Positions 20,031 to 29,787 of a stretch of 38,806 nucleotides of DNA are shown here, piece by piece. Where the stretch lies: the NCBI GenBank assembly GCA_020536535.1, contig JAHLWZ010000178.1, forward strand, positions 6,627 through 45,432. Reading direction: 5' to 3'. The position numbers were made by a program, and so were the translations under genes. Numbering within the stretch: the first letter of the stretch is position 1; each line of letters opens with the position of its first letter. The notes beneath the pieces were generated by a model, which was not told the origin of the DNA, ran no database searches, and was given only the letters and a program-made list of their open reading frames with translations. This DNA comes from Pelomyxa schiedti. Taxonomy: Eukaryota > Evosea > Pelobiontida > Pelomyxidae.

Positions 20031-22031
20031 TTAGTACCTCCCTGGTGTTGGTGTTCTGGGAGGCAGTGGTTGTTGTCTTATTATTGACTCCCGTAACTGT
20101 TGTAATGATTCCAGAACGTGTGAGGATGTTGGGCTGGTTGTTCCTTTGTGTGTTTGTTGTTGTGGAGAGTGAGGGGATAAATGACATGTGTTGTATCCAG
20201 AGGAGTGTGCACTTCTGGGTCTGAATTGTTGCTGCTGCTGTTGTGGGGAAGAGAATGATGGAATTCCTTGTTGCCGGCTGGTGTTGGGAAAATGTGGAGA
20301 ATTTGTTCGGGAGATTGGGCGTTGATGTGGGTGTGAGGTGGAGGGCGAGGGCGGCAGTGGTGATGCGGCCATCGGTGGGGGTTTTTCGGGTGTGGGAGGT
20401 GGTGTGGGAGGATGCATTTTGATTATGGGTTGTTGTGTGGGAGTATCGGCTGAAAGGGTGGTGGTTCTGATCGGATTTTGGGTATCAGTACATGTGGTTT
20501 CTGTTGTAGAGTGTGTACAAAGAGAGTTTTCAGAGTTGTTGTAATGACTTTCATCAGTAGCCTCAGTGTCAGTGCATGGGGACTTTATAAAGTGAGCTGT
20601 AGAATATGTCAACAGAGTTACTTTGTAGCTTGGTTGTATTTCTTTTGAACTCGTTGCAGTAAGTCCAAGACCTAAAATAGGTGTATTTGATAATCTTTTT
20701 TTTAAAGTGAGATTTATTTTTTTAGTTCTAGGGCTAGAACCTTGAGGGTAAAGAGTGTTGCGGTCTACCCCTCTGAAGATCTTTTTCTGACCTGAGATTA
20801 TCAACAACAGAGCGTAAATGTGCATTGTCTTGCTGTAGTTCGGAAACCTGTATCAATAAATAAAGGGTTGCTGTGTAGAAAAGACCAACTTGTTTCCTCA
20901 AAGAGTCATTTTGGGAGAGTAATAGAGACTTAACTTCTTGAAATGACGTGATTGTGGCTTGCTGCTCCTTAACAGTTCCAGAGAAAGAAATAAGAGATGC
21001 CTGATGCGTTTGACATTCTTTCCGTTGTAATTGCAATGCGGAAATTAATGCTAAGCACTGCGATGTGTAAAAGTGGGTAACTCTTTGTCAATCACAGTTG
21101 AAGGGAGAGAAGGACATCGAACCTTGTTTTGTAGTTTATTCAATTGCTGCTGAAGGTGGGAGATGGTACTTTTCAGTGATTTATTTTCTTCAGTGAGTTG
21201 ACATTCCTACTTCATTCAGTTGTCCCGAGGGAAGGCTATGAGAAGACATAGGAAGAATAGTATGCTACTGATTGTTGCAATCTAGCCACGGAGTCGGACA
21301 GAATTGCATTCTCTTTGGTCATCTGCTGTAGTGCATTTATGGTTTTATTCAATTCTTCAGATGTTTTGGCCTAATAGAAGGTCACTCATAAGAAGTAGAA
21401 GTAGATATTATAAGGCAACATCAGCATTCTCTGGGTGCTCTTTAGCTCGGACTTCACTTTGAAGGACTTCGTCTAAATGAAGCAGTTCCGATTCCAGGAG
21501 CTCAGAGAAAGTCTGAATAGAACAGTGGTAGGATTTGATATTCTCATGCTAAAATAGGACTACCTGTTGTGACTGCTTCCTAGTGTGTTCTTGTAAACTT
21601 TTCAACTTGGAAGTTAAGTCTTTTACTTTCTCTTGAAGAGTGGCCTTTTCAGCCAGCTCTACACGAAGTTGCTCCATCTTACCAGTGGTGACGTCACATT
21701 CCAACGCCATTTCAAATGAAGGGAGGTACCTGCATTTTCAAGTCTGCAATCGTTGCTTGTTTTTGGGAGATCTTTTTTTCATTGTTAACGAAACCAGGAG
21801 GCAATCTCCCTCAACCTTCTGATTTAGGAGGTGCACTTGAGTTCTTAGTATTTTCTATGCGAACCCAAGAAAAAGAGAGGGAGAGAAATTAAGTGTGCGA
21901 AAACAAGAAGAGTCTGGCAACATTTTCTGTGACTGACTCAAGGGCAGCCTTGGGCGCCTAAATGTCTTGTTGGTTCGTTTGTTTCATCAGAGAATAATCA
22001 AAACCTGTGCTGCCTTCACACTCATTGACAT
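20031..22031 (-). CDS. coiled-coil protein with S/P/Q-rich tail, about eleven exons
   Basis: No enzyme motif; probably a structural or adaptor protein. The start is ATG 22029-22031 (MSMSVKAAQ), chosen because a short chain of exons then joins in phase and is continuously helical. Examples are APKAALESVTEN, LRTQVHLLNQKVEGD, MEQLRVELAEKATLQEK, LHLDEVLQSEVRAKE, ECQLTEENKSLKSTISHL and VSELQQDNAHLRSVVDN. Heptad-like leucines extend over roughly 270 residues. The last exon (to 20031) encodes about 240 residues rich in Ser, Thr, Pro and Gln, ending in a proline-rich tail. Two of the introns needed are only 23 nt (21772-21794) and 28 nt (20741-20768). It is convergent with the light-chain gene and divergent from the VIT-vWA gene. 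Confidence 0.7.
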
Positions 22032-22340
22032 GTAACACAAAACTGTACGTTGGCCCAACGTACCCGCAACAAAACAAAGAAAGAATTCTTGATGGTTGAT
22101 TGGCACAGCTCTTGGAACAAACCTCCTTGGACACCAAACTAGCCTACTTGTTTCTCCCTGAGATTCTGAGAGTATCCACCCGGGAGGTGCTTGCTGAGAG
22201 ACAGTCGATCGCTTTCCTTCTGTGTATCTCGTTTAGGTTTTCTCACTAAAACCAACCGATTTACGGTTTGAGAGTTGTCTACAACAAGCAAAAAAAAAAA
22301 AAAAAACACAAGACACACCCACCTGCTTAGATTTTTCCCA
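22032..22340. promoter_or_regulatory. putative bidirectional promoter region
   Basis: 309 bp separate the divergent starts of the coiled-coil gene (22031, minus) and the VIT-vWA gene (22341, plus). It contains a 16-base poly-A near 22290 and no supported gene. No specific factor site is claimed. Confidence 0.4.
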
Positions 22341-25300
22341 ATGTCTAGTACGGTGACAATCAACGTTGTGGGGTTGTCGTGTGACACGACCATCACCAAG
22401 GGATTCCGCAACGACCAAGAGAATCCCGTGGAGGTTGCCCTTGCCCCCATTTTTCAATTTGTTACTGTTGCTATTTGTTCAAACTCCAACGCTGCAGTAA
22501 GGTTGTTGTTAACTGGTTCCACTCTCGAGCTAATGTCTACTCGTTGGTGGCACAAATTGGTGACAAAATCATTGAAGGTTTGCTTCGTTTGGCTTTGCTT
22601 GTTCATATTCATATATGTACATATTAAGTTTAAGTGATAACCGCGTTCAGGGAAGTCCGTTGAGAGCTCTAAAGCAAACGACACCTACGATGACGCTGTG
22701 GCATCATCGAGGACTGCACTTCTTGGAGCACTCGAAAACGATCCGCTTCTGAAAGAGCGGTTGTCCTTTTCTTTGGGGAATGTGCCTCCACATTGCGTTT
22801 GTAGCGTTAAGCTGTCATATGTGGAAGAATTAGTTGTGGGAGCAGGGTGTTTGGTGAAGATAGAAACTCCGCTCACTGCACTCACATTCTCTGGGGGACT
22901 TAAAAATACAACTGGGGAGACGACAGTCAGTTTGAACTTGGCAATGCCCCGGGCCATAATTGGTGTCAACTCAACAAATGAGGAATTCATAAAAAGCAAA
23001 GAAGGGCTTGTGGGGGAAACTCTTGGTATGGAATTCATTTCCTCCAAAGCGGATGGATCGTTCTCGGCATCTGTATTGCTTACACCTAGCGTTCCCGTTA
23101 TGCTTACTGCTGTCCGCCTTCCCTCAACTCCAAGCCCCGAAGACACAAATGCAGTTGTTTGTGAACTTTCCTATTCAAAACACCTTGCTATCAAGGATTC
23201 TTCAGTCAGTACAATGGATACTGATGTTGACATTATTTTCATAGGTTTTTTCCCCACTCTTTTTTTCCCCTTCTCAAAGTATTCCTTACAGTTGACCAAT
23301 CTGGTTCCATGGTGCGATTAATTTTTCCTTTCTTTGCGTCTGATTGCTTCAATAAAGAGTGGGAAAAAAATTACGCAAGCTAGCAATGCGGTTGCACTAA
23401 TGCTAGCAAGCTTACCCATTGGATGTCAGTTCAATGTTGTAGGATTTGGTTCTGACTTTGGCTCTGTGTTTGAGACAAGCAGGTAACTGACGGTCATTCA
23501 AACGCCACTAAATGCCGCAGGGCATACGGCGATGAAACTCTAGCTCTTGCCCGAGAGTACACACTGCAAATGGGAGCTACTAGAGGTGGCACTCGACTAC
23601 TTCCTCCCATTCAATTTGTATTCAACACGTGTAAAGAATCAAGTAACCTTCCACCCAAGTAACCGCTAATCTAATCTTCGTCATATCACAGTGAGACAGC
23701 GCCCTCTCAAACTGTTTGTTCTCACCGATGGTCAAGTGGATGACACAGTGAGCCTTTTGCAGTTTGTTGTTCAACAAACACACAATACCCCAGCTTGTGT
23801 CTTTTCGTTTGGGATTGGAAATGATGTAAGCAGAAACCTTGTCAGTGGGTTAGCCAGTGCCAGTGGAGGGAAGGCAGTTTTTATAACAGACAAGGACGAA
23901 ATTGAGGGACCGGTTCTTTCTCAACTAGCTGCTGCTCTGGGTTCTACTACAAGGAATCTTGGCATTGAATGGGGTTCTCCAATGGATAAAGTGATACCAG
24001 CAGCAATGCCATCCGTTCTTACCGAGGAAATGACCGCAACCCAGCATACAATATCGAGAAGTGAATCTACCATCAGTGCTACAATCACATATACAGGCTT
24101 ACAAACGCCACTACAGATAAATGCCACTGCTCTATCTCCAATGTTTTCTTCATTACTTGGCCGCATCGCCGCAGCAAGAGAAATTAAAGCACTCACCGAT
24201 CTTGACAACGAAACACCTCAAGAAGACATCAAGCGAAAAGTTATAGAGCTTGCAACAAAGCACAATTTTGTGTCCCGTTACACTTCACTTGTTGCCGTAG
24301 AGAGATCTTCAACGGCATCTGTGGATGGAAGTATGACGAGCGTGGTCATTGCTGTTCCCGTTGTTGCCTCTCAAATTGTGGTGCCGACAAGTACTTCCTC
24401 CTCATCCTCTCAAGCCTCCCGTAAACACCATTGTCATAAACATAAGGCACTACGAACTGCGCCTGACTCTAGCTCGTCCATTCCCGCCTCAGCAGTACGA
24501 AAAGGAAATTTTGTTGTAATGAACGGCCACATAGTGCAAGTAACAGAAACCAGCACAAGCAAAACCGGGAAGCACGGCCATGCCAAAATGCACATCACTG
24601 CGATAGATCCAAGCACTGGTAAAAAATATGAAACCATTGAAACAACCTCCAGCAATATTGATCAAGGTGATATCCAAACTCAAGAATACGACTTGCTCGA
24701 TGCTGTATGCGTAACGTCTGCATGTCATTACCTGATTTCCCTTTTAGGATAGCAGCAGTGATTTAATTACATTACTCGAATCAGATGGCAACACTAGGGA
24801 AATCATTCTGAAAGGCGCCCTTCTTGAGAAGGTACGACAATTTTCCTCTTCCGGCATTCTGATTGTTGCACAGGCAAGACGAATCGTTCAAGCAGGAGGA
24901 ACGGCCCAAGTGAGAGTTGCCCGGTCAATTTCTATCCCAGATTTAGAGACCGTTCTCAGTATTACATCTACTGATACACCTGATGATGTACTATCTCAAC
25001 CTACTCCACAACCACAGCCCCAAGTACAGTCACAACCACAACCACAACCGCAAGTACAAGTACAACCCATTCCTGTACCACAAACGCAGCCACAAGTACA
25101 TTCAAGTTCTGCAACATCTTCGCGAATGAGTCCTCTGAACAAATTGTGCTTCCTACAAAAAGCACAAGGCTACTGGGAGCTTAATTCCACACTCACTGAT
25201 ATTCTGGAAGCTGCACTTTCTGATGCAACTAGTTGTGGGGACACCATTATAACACAGATAACAGCCCACTTTGCTCCATCAGTATCTCAGCAAACAAAAC

Positions 25301-25497
25301 ACAACCTATGGGCAACAGCTCTTGCCATTGCTGCCCTCGAACTTCTGCACAAAGACCAGGAAACCCAATGGAAACTAATCAAAGCTAAGGCTGTGCAATT
25401 CCTACAGGCAAACATTAGTAGTCCCACAGCACTGGAGCAGTTCATTACCAATGCAACAACATTCCTTACAACTCACAGTCCCCGGTGCAGACACTGA
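22341..25497 (+). CDS. VIT and von Willebrand A domain protein
   Basis: Relative of VWA5A-type and Dictyostelium VIT-vWA proteins, thought to mediate protein-protein binding in the cytosol. The VIT domain is at residues ~1-130: GFRNDQENPVE, then YSLVAQIGDKIIEG and YDDAVASSRTA, restored by introns 22434-22501 and 22578-22650. The vWA domain follows with an intact MIDAS: DQSGSM, the Thr in GATRGGT, and the Asp in LTDGQVDD. Then come a Ser/His-rich linker, a proline/glutamine repeat and a helical C-terminal domain with GYWELNSTL, as in VWA5A proteins. About nine exons join in phase. The start is ATG 22341 and the stop is at 25497. No signal peptide is seen. Confidence 0.92.
24996..25100 (+). repeat. 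PQ/VQ-rich low-complexity coding repeat
   Basis: CCA-CAA and GTA-CAA codon repeats give a Pro-Gln/Val-Gln linker between the vWA part and the C-terminal helical domain of the VIT-vWA protein. Confidence 0.7.
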
Positions 25498-25682
25498 ACA
25501 AAATGTGTTTTGAGAAAAAGAACAAAAGGAACCCCTTTTTCCCTTATTTTTTCCTTTCTTCCCTCGCTTCTTCGGCTGCGAAAGGAGCGACTTCTGCTTC
25601 CCCAAACAACTTCGGTGATGACTTCCCAGAAGAAGCCCAAGACAAAAAAAAAAAAAGGAAAAAAGACGAAACCACGAGTGTG

Positions 25683-26903
25683 ATGAGGCGGAATCGTGGA
25701 AGCTTCACCTGCCTGTGGTCATTCCGCGTGAATTCCGCAGGCGGCACCGCCGTCGTCACGTGCCGCGAGCAGTTCGCGAGCCTGGCGGCGGCCTCGCACC
25801 CCCGCTGCGGCGCCGGCAGCCCCGCGCGCCCCGTGGCCTCCCACGCCCCCCTCATGTCCCACCTCTGGCGCTCCCTGGTCCTCGACTGCTCCCCCTCCTT
25901 CTCCCTGGTGGCCGACGACCGCGTGCGCCGCAGGCTCTCCCACGTGCTGTCCCTGGGGCTGTCCCCGGCCACGCTGGGGCTCACCGGCGGGGTCGGCGCG
26001 GACTACTGCACCAGCAGCGGGGGGAACCGCCCGCTGCGGGGGAGGTTCTTTGGCCCCGAGCTGTGCTTGACGGAGGAGACGGACGGGGAGAAGCACGCCG
26101 CGCTCGTCGTGTCCACGCCCAGGGGGGACAGGGTGGGCCTCAGGACCAAGGAGACCCCCTATGTGTATGACGTGAACAGGAAGTGGCTCATTGTGAGCGA
26201 GTGGGGCATGGAAATCCACCGGCTGGTGATCGTTGACATTCACGATGTTGTGCGGTCGGGCTCGGCTGCAGCGGAACCGGGTTCTGTTTGCGTTGATGTA
26301 CCCAGCTTCTATGGGGTTGTAATTACCAAGGGGAGCAACAACATGGACGAGGCACTACTGTATTGCATTGAGAGTGGCGTGAACTTCACTCTGATTGATG
26401 TGGAGCAGACTCACAGAACCCATAAGCTGGTTGTGCTGAGCTCTGCTCGGTTCCGCATTCCCCGAGATGTGGCACCATTCAGGAATACCATCACAATGAA
26501 GAAGCGCAGCGGCGCCCCAGTCTTCATTTCCGACAGCCGCGATGGCGCAGTCCACAAATTCGAATCTGGAACCGGCGGCGATAATTCTGATGAAGCGTCG
26601 TGGGTGCAGATTGCCTCAGGCTGCACTGAGCTGTCGCAGGTGAATTCGTCAGTGTTCTGCACGTGGGGGATACAGGCAAGGTCATATCAGTTATGGGACT
26701 GCCACAACACTGAGCGGCCGCTGAGGACACTGCACTACGACTCATGTGATCAGGTTATTTGCGGGAGTGGGTTCCTGTTCCAGATCAGCTGTGCCAACAA
26801 CGAGATAGTGGTGAGAGAAGCGCACTCTGGTGCCGTTGCTCTCCATATTGTACTTACCTTGGAAATCGGCAGGATCAACAGGCTGGCATCCTGCTTGTGG
26901 TAA
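25683..26903 (+). CDS. tandem family member 1, propeller-like, unknown
   Basis: First of three related intronless genes in a row. The start ATG 25683-25685 is preferred because it places the shared N-terminal block (REQ..SLAA .. PRCGAGSPAR) about 30 residues in, as in the relatives; the frame is open further upstream through poly-A-rich sequence. The product is 406 residues. The 5' ~400 bp are extremely GC-rich, then composition returns to average within the same frame. The later part has beta-rich, WD-like stretches (YQLWDC, VICGSGFLFQISC, EAHSGAVALHIVL), which suggests a divergent beta-propeller. It is the most divergent of the three. It is 186 bp from the VIT-vWA stop and 38 bp before the next gene. 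I know no described family with this pattern. Confidence 0.8.
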   Translation: MRRNRGSFTCLWSFRVNSAGGTAVVTCREQFASLAAASHPRCGAGSPARPVASHAPLMSHLWRSLVLDCSPSFSLVADDRVRRRLSHVLSLGLSPATLGLTGGVGADYCTSSGGNRPLRGRFFGPELCLTEETDGEKHAALVVSTPRGDRVGLRTKETPYVYDVNRKWLIVSEWGMEIHRLVIVDIHDVVRSGSAAAEPGSVCVDVPSFYGVVITKGSNNMDEALLYCIESGVNFTLIDVEQTHRTHKLVVLSSARFRIPRDVAPFRNTITMKKRSGAPVFISDSRDGAVHKFESGTGGDNSDEASWVQIASGCTELSQVNSSVFCTWGIQARSYQLWDCHNTERPLRTLHYDSCDQVICGSGFLFQISCANNEIVVREAHSGAVALHIVLTLEIGRINRLASCLW

Positions 26904-26941
26904 ATATCATAAAAAGTGTTCTTTGTTTCTTCGAACCTCGC

Positions 26942-28198
26942 ATGAGGCCTTCTGTCGAGCCTGACAGCGAAGCCCCGCCGGCGTCGCACGTGCTGTGGGC
27001 CCGCGAGCAGTCCCAGGCGCTGCTGCTCGGAGGTGCCGGCGGCCGCTGCTCCGCGAGCACGCCCCCCTCGCTGCTCCCCGCGCTGCCCCGCTTCCTCCTG
27101 GCGGACTGCATCCTGCGGCCCTGGGCCATGTCTGCGGCCGCGGCCCTCGTGGCGCGCCTGCACTACCTCGGGCCCACGACCCTGACCGCCTCCTCGCACG
27201 AGAGCTCCCACGAGGCCAGCTGCGTCGCGGCCCTCTCGTTCACCGGGGGGGTGCTGGCCGTGAGGCAGGTGCGCGTCTCGCGGTGCCTTTCCGACTGGCT
27301 CACGGGCCGCCTGCTCCTGGTCTCGAGCCGCGGGCCCATTGCGCCGCTGCTCGTGGTGGACTCGCTGGACGGGTCCCTGCCCCAGTCTTGGTGTGTGTGG
27401 CACTGCGGGTCTGGGTGTATCAGGCCCAGTGGCATTGTGTATAACAGAAGGTGGATTATAAAGAACGAGTCTATATCTCGCGGCATGCTGTGTATCTGGG
27501 ATTTGCAGGGTGCTGATGAGCACCCTGCTGCTGCCACTTGTCTCACTTGTGCCCCGCCTGCTGCGGAATTCCGGGAGCAAATGCATGTTAACTGGAGGCT
27601 CTGCGTCCGTGTGGACACGAGCAGTGAGGGCGAAGTGGTGGAAGCTAATCTCCTGGATGACGAGGACGAAGCAGCACTGTTTGTTGTCAAAGACTATCCC
27701 AAGACGTCCGTTGTATTCGTTGACATCCGTGAATCCCATTCGACTGGAAAGCTCTGCGTCAAGTCACGACTCCGCGGCTGCAGGGGCGTTCAGAATCAAG
27801 TGCTGCACTCTGGCAAACACCCAGTGATGCTATCTGTTCTAATTCCACCGGATTCACACCCAAGATACATGCTGATAGACGCCGAAACCGGTGTGCTTCT
27901 GCGCAAGTGCCAGTCATGGCCACACAAGGTGGACTCGCGGCACTTTGTCGAAGTCACACACCACAACAGCAGGCTTGAGGTGTTCTCAACAGAGGACCTT
28001 ACGAAGCCGTGCCACGTGATTCGCAATGATACAAGGCTTGAATTCATGTGTGGCGGTGATGGACACATCGCGTTCCTGGAAGAGGACAATAGAATCGACG
28101 TTGTTGACGCTATCTCTGGCTCCCTGACTCTCAGCTTGTCTGTTCGCCCTGGATTTTGTGAGCATTCCTTCCGCTTTTATGTTGTTCCTGCTGCCTGA
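26942..28198 (+). CDS. tandem family member 2, propeller-like, unknown
   Basis: Intronless, 418 residues, start ATG 26942-26944. The N-terminal block (WAREQSQALLLGGAG .. RFLLADCILRPWAMS) aligns with those of its neighbours. The C-terminal 110 residues match member 3 closely: LRKCQSWPHKVDSRHFVEV, LEVFSTEDLTKPCHV, GDGHIAFLEEDNRI and DAISGS. WD-like MLCIWDLQ lies mid-protein. The first ~450 bp are GC-rich with many CpG, the rest is not. No signal peptide or catalytic motif is visible. The sharp N-/C-terminal similarity with member 3 and the short spacing argue for tandem duplication. Function unknown; a beta-propeller binding protein is the best guess. Confidence 0.85.
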   Translation: MRPSVEPDSEAPPASHVLWAREQSQALLLGGAGGRCSASTPPSLLPALPRFLLADCILRPWAMSAAAALVARLHYLGPTTLTASSHESSHEASCVAALSFTGGVLAVRQVRVSRCLSDWLTGRLLLVSSRGPIAPLLVVDSLDGSLPQSWCVWHCGSGCIRPSGIVYNRRWIIKNESISRGMLCIWDLQGADEHPAAATCLTCAPPAAEFREQMHVNWRLCVRVDTSSEGEVVEANLLDDEDEAALFVVKDYPKTSVVFVDIRESHSTGKLCVKSRLRGCRGVQNQVLHSGKHPVMLSVLIPPDSHPRYMLIDAETGVLLRKCQSWPHKVDSRHFVEVTHHNSRLEVFSTEDLTKPCHVIRNDTRLEFMCGGDGHIAFLEEDNRIDVVDAISGSLTLSLSVRPGFCEHSFRFYVVPAA

Positions 28199-28370
28199 AA
28201 TACAGTTTCTCCCACGACCCAGTGGCTAGTGAGATCCACTTAAGTTTTGTCTTGACTGGTCGTTTGATTTCTCAAAGAAAAGACACAAATATTGAGGTGG
28301 GCTATTACGAACGATGTAGTCACCCGAACCCGACGCCAATTTACCAAGCACCACCAATAGTAACACGACG

Positions 28371-29696
28371 ATGGCGATGTTGGTCTCGTTTAGACTGGAT
28401 AGGTACTACCGCTGGCTGGGCCGGCGGCAGAGGCAGTGCCTGCCCACCGACCCCTTGATGCGCGCCCTCCCGGGCCTCCCGGCCGCCGACGCCCGCGTCT
28501 CGGCCCGCGGCCAGCTCCTCGCCCTGTGCGCCGGCGCCTCGGTCCCCCGCTGCGGCCGCGGCAGCCCCGCCCGCGGCCTCCCCGCCGCGGTCGTCGCCGA
28601 CTCGATCGGGCGCCCCTGGGCCCTGTCCCTCGCCGCGGTCGTCGTCGCCAGCCTGCAGTACCCCGCGCACAACTGCACGCTGTGCTGGCTGGTCCCGCTG
28701 TCCCACACGTGGGGGCTGCTGGGGCCCCCCGCGGTCGTGCCCGCCAGCGCCTATTTCCTGAGCTGGATGTCCCCGCGCCTCGTGATGCTCTACAAGACGC
28801 AGAACCACGTGCTGGCCTACAGCAGCGGGGAGGGCGGCGCTTATGACCTGAAGACTGTGGGGACGCTCAACTCTGACATGGGAATGTACCTGGAGAACGG
28901 GTTCGTGTGCAACTGCAAGTGGGCGATCAGGGTTGAGGAGAGCAACTGCCTGCTGGCGATTTGGAAGCTGGACGTGGATTTCCCGCTCTCGGATAAGTTC
29001 CAGTTCCGCCTGGAATTCCGCGAAAGAAGCACCGGCGAGGTGAAGAAGGGTGTTCCCTGTACGAATGTGGACTCAAGGGCTATGGAGGAAGTAAACTGCA
29101 GGTTCCAGTGGGTTGACTTTACTGATGGTGGAGAGGATGAGGCGGCACTATGTGTGGCAAAGGGAAAAAAGGAGGGTTTTCTGCTGGTAATTGACATACT
29201 GAAAACTTATCAAACTGGAAGACTGTTCGTCAAGGAACGCTATCGCGGCTACAGGCGGCTCGAGAAGAAGATTCTTTGCTCATACAAGTATCCAGTCATA
29301 GTATCACTACCGCGTCCACCGGAAGGATCCCCATGCTACGAACTGAGAAGCCTCAAGCCACACAAGACACTGCGTAAGTGCCAGTCACAGCCACACAAGG
29401 TGGACTCACGGCACTTTATGGAAGTATCATCCAAAGACAGAACCTGGCTGGAAGTCTTCTCCACAGAGGACCTCCAGAAGCCGTGCCATGTGTTTCGCAA
29501 TGACAGCTGGACTAGCTTTGTGTGCAGTGGTGATGGGTTCATTGCGTTCCTGGATGAGGAGCAAAGGATTGAGATTGCTGACGCATTGTCTGGCACTGTG
29601 ATTGTGAGCATCCCTGTTCCCCCTGATTACCAGGACGATACATTTCAATTTGGTACGGTGGCACACAAGGGTTCTGGCTTCCCTTTGAATAAATAA
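28371..29696 (+). CDS. tandem family member 3, propeller-like, unknown
   Basis: Intronless, 441 residues, start ATG 28371; a second ATG two codons later is possible. The N-terminal block ARGQLLALCAGAS then PRCGRGSPARG is nearly the same as in member 1, including the DNA. The next part, RPWALSLAAVVVASL, resembles member 2. The C-terminus shares with member 2 the KCQSQPHKVDSRHF, EVFSTEDLQKPCHV and GDGFIAFLDEEQRI blocks. Mid-protein CLLAIWKLD is WD-like. About 400 bp at the 5' end are very GC-rich. The stop TAA lies inside a doubled AATAAATAAA signal. The mosaic resemblance (front to member 1, back to member 2) suggests gene conversion within the array. Confidence 0.87.
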   Translation: MAMLVSFRLDRYYRWLGRRQRQCLPTDPLMRALPGLPAADARVSARGQLLALCAGASVPRCGRGSPARGLPAAVVADSIGRPWALSLAAVVVASLQYPAHNCTLCWLVPLSHTWGLLGPPAVVPASAYFLSWMSPRLVMLYKTQNHVLAYSSGEGGAYDLKTVGTLNSDMGMYLENGFVCNCKWAIRVEESNCLLAIWKLDVDFPLSDKFQFRLEFRERSTGEVKKGVPCTNVDSRAMEEVNCRFQWVDFTDGGEDEAALCVAKGKKEGFLLVIDILKTYQTGRLFVKERYRGYRRLEKKILCSYKYPVIVSLPRPPEGSPCYELRSLKPHKTLRKCQSQPHKVDSRHFMEVSSKDRTWLEVFSTEDLQKPCHVFRNDSWTSFVCSGDGFIAFLDEEQRIEIADALSGTVIVSIPVPPDYQDDTFQFGTVAHKGSGFPLNK

Positions 29697-29697
29697 A
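29688..29697 (+). other. AATAAATAAA polyadenylation signal overlapping a stop codon
   Basis: Two overlapping AATAAA hexamers contain the TAA stop (29694-29696) of family member 3. The convergent minus gene ends 92 bp further on. Confidence 0.55.
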
Positions 29698-29787
29698 TTG
29701 AATAGAAAGTCTCTTTTGTTGGAAGATGGTTTTTCTGTTTCCGGCTTTTTTATTCGAGTCTACAGGAATACAGGTTCTTAGTTGTAG

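Noticed and set aside
25715-27739. Overlapping Gly/Arg/Ala-rich ORFs on both strands
   Set aside because: Shadows of the GC-rich 5' parts of the tandem family; the similarity between members lies only in the reported frames.
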